Source of the DNA: Epiperipatus broadwayi
Taxonomy: Eukaryota; Onychophora; Udeonychophora; Euonychophora; Peripatidae
Direction: 5' to 3'
Assembly (NCBI GenBank): GCA_028023455.1
Contig: JAQFVV010006197.1
Span: 15,187,254-15,251,253, forward strand
DNA: 64,000 nt
Both the position numbers and the translations under genes were made by a program. The notes under the pieces were generated by a model. The model did not search any database. It worked only from the letters and a program-made list of their open reading frames with translations, and had not been told where the DNA came from. This document shows, one piece after another, positions 48,430 to 58,799 of the stretch (position 1 is its first letter; each line of letters opens with the position of its first letter).

Positions 48430-48770
48430 TTTATTGATGAAGATAAGGACCAGAAACTAATATGGAGATTTTATAGCACTATATTATCAGATACCCATTA
48501 ATTACTCAAATTCACAGTAAATAACTCTATAGTAGAATGAAAAATAACTAATTTTGAAAACATATTAGAAAATCATTGAGTATTGTTTGTTGGCATTAAC
48601 TTTTGTAGCTAAAAAATAGAATATATAGAAACCAATCTAGTGACAGATTTATACAATCATGCAAGCAAAGGCTAGAAACTGATTTGAAAATGGAAATTTT
48701 ATATCATTATCTAGGTCCATCAATTACTCAAGCAAGCAGAAGATAGCTCTAGAATATGATACTAGCAACT
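48430..48770. repeat. Diverged tandem repeat, possible eroded hammerhead family
   Basis: Two ~110-bp blocks about 232 bp apart share AGAAACTxATxTGxAxAT.GxxATTTTATA and CCxxTxAATTACTCAA phrases. The first begins TTATTGATGAAG..CCAGAAACTAAT, similar to decayed family 2 hammerheads (for example TTATTGATGATGCCAGA near 49430). Too eroded for a firm ribozyme call. Confidence 0.4.
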
Positions 48771-49294
48771 TCATATTTCTTGCATTTGAGATGTAATAGC
48801 CCAGAGTGTATCTATAAATTTTTCTAAAATTACACCTCTATTTAACTAAAACTACCATTCATTAATAACAAGAATTTTTTCTTGAAAAATGATTAAGAAA
48901 AAAATTATCAAGAATTGAATAAAAGATACATATTAAAGTACTGCATAAAATATAAACTATTTGAAAGATACATAATCTATATTTGAGGAAACTTTTGTGT
49001 AATTATTAACAAAATACAAGTAACATATATAGTACGTTTAAATACACAGTTCTTTTAAAATGATAACCTATAGATCGCTATATCACAATTAGTATAAAAT
49101 CTAATCATTAAAATAATCATAAAGTGTAGTTTAAACGTAATGTTAAATGAATGGCATTTGACAAACTTGATGTTAACAATAAAATAAGAGATCATAATAT
49201 AATTTATTTATTTGATTGAATACAAGTATAAGTTATATATTTGATAGTTTAAGACATAATTATATAAGGGATTTGAACAAGACACTACCCTATC

Positions 49295-49352
49295 TGGATC
49301 AACTGATGAGTGCTGGTTCAGTACAAAATAAGTATATTGGAGATCATTTATC
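49295..49352 (+). ncRNA. Hammerhead ribozyme, family 1, decayed core
   Basis: CUGAUGA with stem II GUGC/GUAC (one G-U pair), AAAA in place of GAAA, stem III UAAGUA and a partially paired stem I (UCAA/UUGG). Expected to be inactive. Confidence 0.65.
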
Positions 49353-49409
49353 TTTTTCATGTTATATATTGATCTTGCAAAATAAGCTCTTAACAAGCTT
49401 TGAGAATAT

Positions 49410-49462
49410 CCTCAATCCCAGACCGGTTTCTGCATCTGGCATCATCAATAAAGTACCAGAAT
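49410..49462 (-). ncRNA. Hammerhead ribozyme, family 2, decayed
   Basis: Minus strand: UUGAUGA (C3 lost), stem II UGC/GCA around CAGA-type loop, GAAA intact, stem III ACC/GGU around a short loop, UC cleavage dinucleotide. Expected to be inactive or weak. Confidence 0.6.
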
Positions 49463-49775
49463 AATCAGCATTAGATTAAAAATATTAAGACAAGCCCAGC
49501 ACTTTATCTAATGTATAACTATTGAGAAGAAAATCTGAAATTGTCAGACATCCATGTCTTCCAATCCAGCTATCTAACTCAAATAGCCATATGGAACTGA
49601 ACTAAGTTCAGATACACCATAATATATTAATAGCTTTAGCAATATTAAATAGCCAAAGCCTTAATAGCAAAAAATAAAATGATAAAAATCAAGTCAGATG
49701 TCACATGACCTAATTTAATAAAGCTCGTGTTTACAAATGTTATATATAGAACTTGCAAAATAAGCTTTGAGAATA

Positions 49776-49824
49776 TCCTCAACCTCAGACTGGTTTATGC
49801 TTCTGGCATCCTCAGTGAGGTGCC
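49776..49824 (-). ncRNA. Hammerhead ribozyme, family 2, decayed
   Basis: Minus strand: CUGAGGA fits CUGANGA; stem II UGC/GCA; UAAA replaces GAAA; stem III ACCAGU, UC, and stem I CCUCA/UGAGG is perfect. G12 is lost. Confidence 0.6.
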
Positions 49825-49897
49825 AAAATATTCTCATTAGATTAAAAATACTAGGGCAAGCCCACCACTTTATCTAATATATAACTAATGCTGAATA

Positions 49898-49952
49898 TTC
49901 TGGCAACTCACTGGCAATGCCAGAAGCAGAAACCAGTCTGGGGTTGAGGATA
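49898..49952 (+). ncRNA. Hammerhead ribozyme, family 2, decayed
   Basis: Plus strand: CUGGCAA replaces CUGAUGA; stem II UGC/GCA, GAAA intact, ACCAGU stem III, UC, and partial stem I. Inactive core. Confidence 0.6.
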
Positions 49953-50672
49953 TTCTCAAAGCTTGTTAAGAGCTTATTTTGCAAGCTCCATAAATAACAT
50001 TTGTAAACACGAGCTTTATTAAATTAGGTCATGTGACATCTGACTTGATTTTTTTTTCCATTTTACTTTTTCACGTGTGTGGTCATGTGTATTAGTTGTA
50101 TGAGATAGAGCAAACAGCTGAAGGGAACTTGAAAGACTGTGTTCAAATCCCTTATATAATTATTTATTTATTATATAAAAGTTCTTATAGACAGAATTTA
50201 AAAAATAACAAATGATACTGATATAGAATATAAAAAATTATTGGGGTATTAGGCCATCTAAAATAGTCTCAAAAGTAAAAAACTATATTAATATAATATA
50301 GAGAGAGAGAGAAAGGAGGGAAAGGATGACAAAAATATTATGATTTAAAAAAGTAGATGTTAGACAAAGTAGAAAGAAAGGAACATATATTTATAGAGAA
50401 CAATCAAATTAAAGACATAGGAAAGATGGCCCAAGAGACAATATACATTGAAAAATTTCTAATGACAAGTTACCTGTCATAATGAAATTGAAACTAATCA
50501 AAGATTTGATTTTTTTAGCTTCATTATAAATGGTTAGACAATTCTTTATTATTTTTATGAGTTTGTAGCTTTTAAACAGGTTTTATATTTAAAAACTGTA
50601 AAGCAGAAACAAAATTATATATATACATAAACCATTTCCAATTTATAATAAATATTATATTTTCTAAATTAC

Positions 50673-50751
50673 CTTGTATATTCTTCTTGCAATTTACTTG
50701 GATCAGAAACATAAAATTTAACTCTAAAATACAGCAAATATGGCTCTCCTG
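50673..50751 (-). CDS. FERM-domain gene, internal exon (79 nt)
   Basis: Minus-strand exon with acceptor TTTTTTTCTAG and donor GTAATTT. With one base carried from the exon at 55813-55855 it encodes TGEPYLLYFRVKFYVSDPSK then LQEEYTR, the end of the FERM F1 lobe, where YFRVKFYVSDPSKLQEEYTR-like text is highly conserved in PTPN3/PTPN4-type proteins. The exon ends after two bases of an Arg codon, completed by A at 33128. Exact phase match on both sides and no lesions support a live host gene. Confidence 0.85.
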
Positions 50752-50759
50752 CTAGAAAA

Positions 50760-52625
50760 AAAGTTTAAGAAAATACAACAAAAACTTATGTTACTACTAA
50801 TAAGTTTTTTTTTTTAAATTTATAGAAAAATACATATACAAAAATATACAAATATAATAAGAATACCTATGATACTTTTCATATAATATCAAATGCATCA
50901 AAAATTGATACTTTGAGAATGAAAATATAAACATTTAAATAATATTTTGATAAATATCAACTCATTACTTATGTAGAAAAGTCTCAAATTCTCTATCAAA
51001 TATAGATAGAAGACATTGATATCTCACTTGTTATACAAGAATCATAAGAGTTGGATCATTCTTACTATTTTTATACCAATATTTCTTCCAATATGCACCA
51101 TCAAAAAAATCTCATGATGTATCTGGCCAAATTATGATAATCTGAGAGAAGACAATCTGTTTAATAGACTTGGTAGATATAAACACTTTCACTGCTGGGA
51201 AAAAGTTTGTTGTCAAGTTCTTGTGCATAGCTTTTAAAATTTTGGTTGAAAAATAGAAGGCGGATAACATTGGAAGACCCTAGATGGTTTAGATATATGA
51301 AGGTCTCAATAATGATTTATTCCAGCTGATGTTTTACTTTTTGATTATAAACTTAAAAAAAGTTTTCCAGATAAGTCCCTTTCAATAAACATCAATTACC
51401 AATCTTAGTTGGTTCTAGCATATTTTGTTTTTCTCCAATCTTTAATGATGCATTCATCATCCTGAGACTGTCAATCTTAAAACATTAAATAGTTCAGCTA
51501 TTCTGAATACCGATGCTACAGTTAATTGGCATTAGTAATATTAACAATAGCTTTTAACAAAATATTTTTTAATCAGCTTATTAAATTCTATTTATAAAAA
51601 TAAAGACATTTTACATTGGTATCTACTTACATTTCTCTACAGCATAATGTTAAAAAAAAATTAATAACATCATAGATGTTAATAGGCAGGAATGGTTTTA
51701 AGCCAATAAACATCACATGACCACTACCTCTTATGTTTGTATTGATTACTCTAGTTTGCTGTGTGTGGCAATATATATAGTGAGTTTTACCTGTTTTATT
51801 ATAGATGTTCTTGTTAGTTGGTATTATAATTGTATACTCATGCAGATACACACCCAAAAACTTATATAAACAAATAGACCAAATATCATATCTTTATCTG
51901 TCTAATGCTGGATTCTAAAAGACACTCCAATCACTTTTTTAAGACTTCTAATCTTTACTTTGATCTTCAAATAATAATAACTCTCTCTCTCTTAATATCT
52001 ATCAATTTATACTATTCCTTTCATTTCTAAGACATTAAATTTTATCTCCTAAATACATTCAATCATATTCCATTTCTTCTTTTTTAACCAATTAATTTCC
52101 TTTTTATATTCCTTTTTTATTACCCTGTTAGTTTTTAATATATGGTTAATTAAAGATTTCCAAATTTGTTATATAGAATTTTCAGTTGAGAGTACAATAA
52201 AAGAATAGAAAAAAAATTATAGAAATAAATAATTTCACTATCCTAGTCAATAAAACCCAAGCAATAAACATAAAATTATCAAAAATCTTTTAATAAAATA
52301 AATTTAATTTGTGCATAATGTAACACATTATAATATTTATTAAAAAAAAAAAATCAATTGATAATACAATTTTTAATTAAAATAATTAATACTCCCAAAA
52401 ATATAGTTTGTGAAACAAGCACAGGCTCAGTAACATATTGAAAATCCAGTTGATAAATGAAAAATTTGAAATCATTTTTGTAAAAAATTATTCATAACTG
52501 AAATGTTTGAAACATATTTTACAGGATTTGGATAGCTAATTGATATATATCTTTGTTTTAATCTCTAAATCTTTTCCTATCAAATATGTTACATTCACTA
52601 AATATAATTATTAATAGTTGTTTGT
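50760..52625. other. Intronic AT-rich sequence
   Basis: Part of the 5.1-kb intron between 50752 and 55812. No gene or clear repeat was seen. Confidence 0.4.
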
Positions 52626-53089
52626 TTCAATATTGGGTAAAAGCCTGAAATCCGGGCAAAGCCGCTTGGAGCGTTGATGCTAAATCAATGAAATATAACG
52701 TTACCGGGCCACCACAACTTTTTCCTTTTTTTATACAACAAGGTTTTTTTTTGTTTTTTTCTAATATTGATTAAACGAATAATTTTTATTTCATTAGAAC
52801 ATGATTTCTTTATTATTAAACAAATTTTGATGTTCATTTTCATTACTTTTTGTGGGTTTTTTGTTGGAACCTGATATTTTTTTAAACAAATTTTTTTCTT
52901 TTTATCATTTGAAAACTTCGGTCTGTTTCACAACGTCAAAAAAATTTGTTTGAATCCCACCACCGAAAAAATAGAATACAATTATTTGCGACTTGTTTAG
53001 AACTTAATTCTACCTTTCTTTTATTTATTTTTTTTTTTTGTCTTGACTAAATGGTTTTTCTTCTTATTATTATTATTATTAATTTTACT

Positions 53090-53690
53090 TTTTTTTTTAA
53101 ACACAACTTGTTATCACTTTGATTTAGATTATGTTTGAATTAGCCTTTTTTTTTTTGGCTACTACAAGAAACAGCTTTTTGAGTGGGGGGGGGGAATTCG
53201 TACTGTTTATTATTAACAAAAAGGTAACAAAAATAGTCAATTATTTTAACAGCGCTGAAAAAAGAGAATCAACTTTGGGACTTGTTTCGAATTTTGATTT
53301 TTTTTTGGTTGACGTAATTGTTTTTCTTAATATTAAATCCAAATTTACTTTTGTGTTTTTGCTGATTCAAAAATTGTTTTCAAACACCCACCCCCACCCA
53401 CACTCGGAAAAAGAATTGTAACCAAAAAGTCAAGAATTTAACCTTTTTTTTCTTTTTTTGAAACAACTTTTTCTCACTTTTTACTTTGATTTCTATTTTG
53501 TTCGAATTACCTTTTTTTTTTTTTTTAGCCTTCTACAATAAACTGCTTTTGGGGGTGGGGGTGGGGTGTATTTCGTAATTTGTTATTCTTAACAAAAAGT
53601 CAACCAAAGTCGTCATTTATTTTAACCCCGCTGCAAAAAATTGAATCCAAATACTTGTCAATTTCTAATGAAATAAAAAACAAAAAAAAA
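53090..53690 (+). repeat. Internal direct repeats of the 52.6-kb transposon
   Basis: Two copies (about 53125-53300 and 53500-53665) share ATTAxCTTTTTTTTTT, CTACAAxAAACxGCTTTTxGxGTGGGGG, TTATTxTTAACAAAAAGxxAAC, ATTTATTTTAAC.xCGCTG and GAATCxAA blocks. A third, weaker copy begins near 52740. Expansion of internal repeats is typical of non-autonomous DNA elements. Confidence 0.65.
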
Positions 53691-54186
53691 GGACACAAAC
53701 TTTGGACTTTTTAAAATTATTTATTCGATTTTATTGCTGTAATAAAAAGTGGACATTACGTGTGCTTGACAAAATTTAAAAAAACCCACAATCTCACACA
53801 CTTTCTGTACTCGGCAATTTATCTGAAGAAAAGTTTCAAAATTGCATGTTCGTCTCAGATCTTTTAGTGGTCTTGAATATTTTCCCCACCATGCTGAAAC
53901 ATTATTTAGCCCGTGAACTTTGGCGAAGCCTGTTCGAACATACACTTATTTTTTTACATATTAACCTTTTTTTGGGGAAGGGTGGGGACTATATGACAAT
54001 TCTTAATAATTAACAACATTTTTCAATCGAAATGACATTACTCTATTACGGAGATTTGAAAAAGTCATACCGCCTTGAAAGTTAAACACCCTCAAGCGAT
54101 ATGGTAATCAGCTATGAAAACAACGAATACGCATAAATAGCTTCGAAGCACAAAACAGGCCGTAATATTTTTGTGCGATGTCATGT

Positions 54187-54262
54187 AAAGCGGCCTAGCT
54201 CAATGGGTTAATACAATACGTAAATGTTGTATTAGCCTGTAAGGCCGCGGCTGCCGAAACGG
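54187..54262 (+). other. tRNA-like foldback inside the 52.6-kb transposon
   Basis: GCGGCCT..AGGCCGC outer pairing encloses TAGCTCAATGGGTTAATAC, an A-box/D-arm-like sequence, and an ATACAA/TTGTAT hairpin where an anticodon stem would be. No T-arm or B-box follows, so it is not a functional tRNA; possibly a tRNA-derived SINE head captured by the transposon. Confidence 0.35.
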
Positions 54263-54334
54263 CATTTTTATGTGTTTTGACACGCAAACAATGCCCCAAG
54301 CGGACTTGCCCGGATTTCAGGCTTTTACCCAATA

Positions 54335-55812
54335 TTGTTTGATTGATTATTTATTTATGTTACATTTGAAAACTAGCATTATTTTATATAGATTAAACAA
54401 TCTTATAATCTTGAACAATGCTATTACTAATTATTTTATGTTAGAAACTCATGTTTCGTGGCATAGAGATTAAGACATTCCAATAATATGTCCATGATTT
54501 GAAAGTCAAATCGGGCTGGGTATATTCATTTTCCAGCCTTATAGTCAAACCAGCTAGTCTTTCAATTAAAAGTTGTTATATGGTTATCTAATTCTACTTA
54601 ACTATTGGGTAAAATATAGATGTAAAACTGCTAAAATTTACAAACTTGTACCAATTGGCATTTGATAATATATTATGTTTTTCTTTTCAATGTTTTTTCT
54701 AGATGTTTGTTGAAATATTTTTCCACTGCCATGACTATTTAAAGACTGTTTTATCTTTTTTTATTACTACTGATCAGTTATTGATCAATAAATTAATGAA
54801 TATCTAACAATTCTTAGCCAAAAAATACAATAAATAAAAAAAAAGGAACAATACATCCTCACCATTCATCATTTGATTAGACTGGTGAGTATTGTCTTCT
54901 TTATAATTTGTTGAAAGATACTTGTCCATTAGTAGACTATTTACAAACTGTTTTATCTTTTTTTAATCACTAGAACTTCTCTTTGATTAATTTTCATTAG
55001 AATCTTTAAAAAGAAATTAAATGTGTTATTTTCTACAATCATTTAATTTATTTCCTCTATAATTTCTTTTTTTATATTAATGAATATTGACAAAGAATTC
55101 ATTATTATGGCAACCCTCAATTTTTGCATTAGAAGTTTAAAAAAAACCATCAATTAATGAATAAATATTCTATAATAGTTCATTATTTCATTATCTCAAA
55201 TATAATAATGATTTGTAGGTATTTAGCTAAGAATTTAAATATTAAAAACATCATTCCTATGAATTATAATACAAGAATATAATTATGTCATTTGTTTATT
55301 AATATATCCCTAATTTACTATTTTTTATATTCAGTGGTTCTTCTTTAAAAATTCTAACTTTTCAGGTCTACTTTTTATTTTCTGGCAGATTTCAAATATA
55401 TTTATAACATTCTAACTAAAATTTTCTAACTATTAAGTCAACTTTATTAATATTACTTCACTTGATAAAAATAATTGTATTGCAAGTTACTCAAGAAGTA
55501 CTGTGAAAAACAAGGTCCTAAGTAACAGAGTGGGTGTAAAAGTTCCATTCATTTGATAAGACTGAAATTTCTTTGTTTACTTTACAGTACTAAAAAGTAT
55601 CTGGAAACCATAGATCTAGAATATACCATTCTACCACTGCACTAAACAATGCAGGATTATTTCATTTAATAAAACTTGCAAAACAGAATGCTAATACAGA
55701 GGCATTTTGAAGGGATATATATTCCTAAAATAATCTGGGATTTACCACAGACTCATACACATTTATGAATACAAATTTGAATATGTATTTTACTAGATAT
55801 TCTTTTACTTAC
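54335..55812. other. Intronic AT-rich sequence
   Basis: No gene. A diverged direct repeat (AAAGACTGTTTTATCTTTTTTTA and ACAAACTGTTTTATCTTTTTTTA, about 54700-54775 and 54900-54975) is present. Confidence 0.4.
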
Positions 55813-55855
55813 TCCTGATTTGTTTCTTTATTCTTTTATTTGGATCCAGCCATCT
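55813..55855 (-). CDS. FERM-domain gene, internal exon (43 nt)
   Basis: Minus-strand exon with acceptor TTTTTTTTTTAG and a consensus donor GTAAGT. It encodes RWLDPNKRIKKQIR plus the first base of a Thr codon completed in the exon at 50673-50751. WLDPxKxIKKQ is a hallmark of FERM F1 lobes, and a 43-nt exon at this place is characteristic of band 4.1-superfamily genes. The preceding exon, expected to end with the conserved DYFGLR segment, was not found in the rest of the window. Confidence 0.85.
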
Positions 55856-57800
55856 CTAAAAAAAAAGATATATATGTGAACCTATTTATAACTATTTATT
55901 TACATATGTATAGAATTATAAATACATTACAAATCACATTTATTTGCTTGTCCATGATTGTAATTAATTCGCATACATTTAAGCAATTAGAAACAAGTAT
56001 GAAATTTAAATTAGCCAGATATTATTAATATTCCATTTAAACTATTCTAAATTTAAACTATCACGGTAAAGCAAATAACTAGTAATTTCAAATACACAAT
56101 CGTTCAGAACCTAACATATTATAATGATTGAGATAATATATAAGATGAGACTATACTTTGCATCTACTAATATTTCATATTAAAAATGGGTAATAAATAT
56201 AATGATACTATGTTAAGTATATACTTACTTCATCTTTCAGAATCGAGTTCACAATCATCATAAATTCTAGAAGCCACCTGATAAATACGATCAGGATATA
56301 TTTCAGGGTATACCTTATTTCTATATTAATTGATTTAAAAGATTTTCTTCATATTTAATTGTTTAAATTACCAATACATCATTTTCTATCTATCGTAATT
56401 GTCCAAATCAAGAATTACATGAGTTACTCCAGGATGAAATAAAATATGGAATCGATATTCAGATCTGACAATTTTCATATAAAATAATTGAACCTGCACA
56501 CTTTTTAAATAAATAAATAAAAAAAACCCAATCATTTATTTATAAATTTTTTACAATATAATTATCAGTACAACTCCTTTTTATTCTTAAACAAATATAC
56601 CTTTGTTAAGAAATATTTACATATTATATACCAATAAAGCTATTATTAATATTCCTTTAAATTATATTTTTATAACCAGCAATGCTATTTCTTTAATAAT
56701 TTCTTTAAAATGCTAACTTTGAAAAATCACAATGTATAATATAAAAATATATTTATATGATCAGCCATTGCTTGTCAATAATAAATACCCATACCTTTAA
56801 TGCATCAACGATATAACCTTATATATTGTTGACCCTTATAAATATAACTCATTTTTTCAATTATCTTTAGCTTCATAGCGGTCATATATATACACATCTA
56901 AAATAAAATTAGTCCACCAAGTACATCAAATGTAAATCTTGATAAATATATATGTAACTACACACAAATCTTTAAACTAATAATAATTCAAAGAGGTGGT
57001 CTTCTTTGTGTCATACCTCTTATAAAATAGGAACCATAAGCGTAATTCAAAGAGATGATCAGCTACTGAATCCCACCTTGCATCAAAAATACCTCTGATA
57101 AGTAAAATCATTATTTCATACTCTTTCTGTTCACAATATCATAAATATAAAAGATACTTAACTATAAGCAAAGAATCTAAATAATTGTATTTATGCAATA
57201 AGCTCACATACATAAAAGTAAAATTTCAATGTAGCTTAATGCAAGGATCAAATCTATGTACAAGACAAAATCAATCATAAAATAATAATCAATTTATTAA
57301 ATTTAACATAATAGTGATTATATGGCTCATTTTCAAAAAAAAAAAAAAATTTCTTGATGGCCTTTATTTAAATTCTTGGACATTTCACTTATTTCAAAAT
57401 ATATTTTCGCATGCATGCACATATAGTGTATGTATCTATTGCTAAGACTATTATGTTCTTTGATTAATTCATCAAAACATATTATTTTACAATCTAAAAT
57501 ATTATAAAACTGTTTGTTTATATAAGACTATTTTAGATTATTTGGTAGTTCCATTAGCCTGTTCAGGCCATTCGATGACATTGTTCTATGCAAATGCACA
57601 GAACTATGTGGTTTACGCGGCCTCTCACTGAACTTATGGCCTGCTTTGTGTTGTGCACTTTATGCAAATATTCACAATTCACACTGAGATACCGTATCAT
57701 CTGAGGGTTGCTGGACTTCAACTTCCCACAACTATTGAAATATGCATTCCAAACTAACTGCCTCCCAACTTATCTGGCATAGTATTATCTATCAATAATT
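55856..57800. other. AT-rich sequence, probably intron
   Basis: Upstream of the 43-nt exon on the gene strand. No convincing exon. A more complex block at 57550-57670 contains a hairpin GTTCTATGCAAATGCACAGAAC and may be the edge of the Merlin element. Confidence 0.4.
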
Positions 57801-58225
57801 GTAACCTCATCACCATGGTTCCGTACACAGCATGGAAGCTGTGAACAATTCGGAAAGGGTACGGCAAAGCACAATTTTGCCAACCTCACACGAAAAGTCA
57901 CATTTTTATGAGAACACCTGTGAGACAAAACGGCTGAGACCAAAAGTGAGCATTTAAAATTTTGGCAATTGCCGGCTACAGAAGCAGCCGTAGTGACCTT
58001 TTCCCAGGAGAACAGAATACCGCCAACTGTGAAAAAGAATGTGTGCGGGTCAACTGAAGCCACTATACCATTCCAGAAGCTACCATTTGAAATGCCAGTT
58101 CAGGTTCCTGTAGGCAAACATGTTCTATTCAAAAGGAGACCTGAGTGGACGGCTCCAGAATCCCTTTCTTGAAGGCCTTACAGCTTGTCTACTACTGGAG
58201 CCGAAATAAGCTGACTGTAGAATGA
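57800..58225. other. Higher-GC block upstream of the Merlin relic
   Basis: Frames are open on both strands (57785-58063 minus, 57969-58172 plus) but with no motif I recognise. Composition matches the transposase relic that follows, so it probably belongs to the same insertion. Confidence 0.35.
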
Positions 58226-58795
58226 GCCCACGCTGATTTGGAGATGTCAAGAGGTGCCCTAGTGAACTGGACCACCGGTCTGTGGGAGTTTTTGTGCTAG
58301 AACATCATGTCGGGCTCCGCTATCAAATCAGCGGGCTAAATTTGATTGTGGAGGTAGATTAGATGTTATTCAGCTGGCGAAAGAACCACCAGGGCAGGAT
58401 GCTTCCACAGTAGTGGATCTTAAGCAGGCTGTGCCAGGAGACCAGAAAATGCTTCATTGTCACTGTTCCCTCTTGCTCTGCAGTTACCCTTCTCCAGGCC
58501 ATAGATGAGAATGTTAAACCTGGATCAAGCATCTACTCAAGACTGCTAGAAGGGCTACAAAACACCAGAACTAGAGGCTGCAGGTTTCAAACACATGACA
58601 GGCAACCACCTTTACAACTTCGTAGACCCTACCACAGGCACCCACACCCAGAACATCAAGCAACTTTGGGGCTTGACGAAATAAGAAGCAGCTTGGTACA
58701 TCCAGGCAATACCTGGACAACTACCTGGTGGGGTTCATGTGATGATGGTTGCACAAGGAGGAAACCTGTTCCGGGCCATTTTAACGGAGACGAGT
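58226..58795 (+). pseudogene. Merlin/IS1595-like (ISXO2-type) transposase relic
   Basis: Translated across several frameshifts the segment keeps the family order: ALVNWTTGLWEF (58255-58295); IVEVD (58344-58358, first catalytic Asp); LFSWRKNHQGR; ETRKCFIVTVP; AVTLLQAIDENVKPGSSIYS (58484-58545; second catalytic Asp lost); AGFKHMTGNHLYNFVDPTTG then THTQNIKQLW (58580-58668; catalytic Glu appears as Lys); and YLDNYLVGFM (58702-58731) with WLHKEETCSGPF after two stops. Clearly inactive. Its GC content exceeds the surroundings, as expected for a relatively recent arrival. Confidence 0.8.
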
Positions 58796-58799
58796 GTAT

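Larger units (their letters stand above)
49363..50065. mobile_element. Family 2 array inserted in family 1
   Basis: Two minus units (49372-49747 complete, then 49748-49880 truncated) and one partial plus unit (about 49885-50060), each recognised by GCAAAATAAGCT..AACAAGCTTTGAGAATATCCTC and AATTTAATAAAGCTCGTGTTTACAAATG blocks homologous to 12551-13750. It is bounded by an 11-bp direct duplication CTTTTTCAyGT (49352-49362 and 50066-50076) derived from the family 1 sequence. Confidence 0.75.
49225..50170 (+). mobile_element. Family 1 copy interrupted by a family 2 array
   Basis: The left part (49225-49362) has the family 1 hammerhead and the downstream ATTTATCTTTTTCATGT. The right part (50066-50170) resumes at CTTTTTCACGTGTGTGGTCA and continues through the tRNA-like tail to the B-box GTGTTCAAATCCC (50135-50147). 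The left end also has an inverted copy of the tail terminus (TATATAAGGGATTTGAAC, 49263-49280). Confidence 0.75.
52633..54332. mobile_element. 1.7-kb TIR DNA transposon, non-autonomous
   Basis: About 40-bp inverted ends: TTGGGTAAAAGCCTGAAATC..GCCGCTTGG at the left and CCAAGCGGACTTGCC..GATTTCAGGCTTTTACCCAA at the right, flanked by TA on each side (52631-52632, 54333-54334). The flanking CAATATTG context is palindromic, so the exact target duplication is ambiguous. The interior has long internal direct repeats and G-rich/T-rich strands but no transposase frame. Superfamily uncertain. Confidence 0.8.

Noticed and set aside
54187-54262. tRNA gene
   Set aside because: D-arm-like sequence and a possible anticodon stem exist, but there is no T-arm/B-box and no normal acceptor stem.
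56225-56300. Possible upstream FERM exon on the minus strand with an AG/GTAAGT frame
   Set aside because: The only frame with suggestive DDCEL text ends in a stop before the donor, and the other open frame has no FERM similarity.
56395-56475. Minus-strand exon-like frame reading HILFHPGVTHVILDLDNY
   Set aside because: No consensus donor before a stop codon and no family resemblance.
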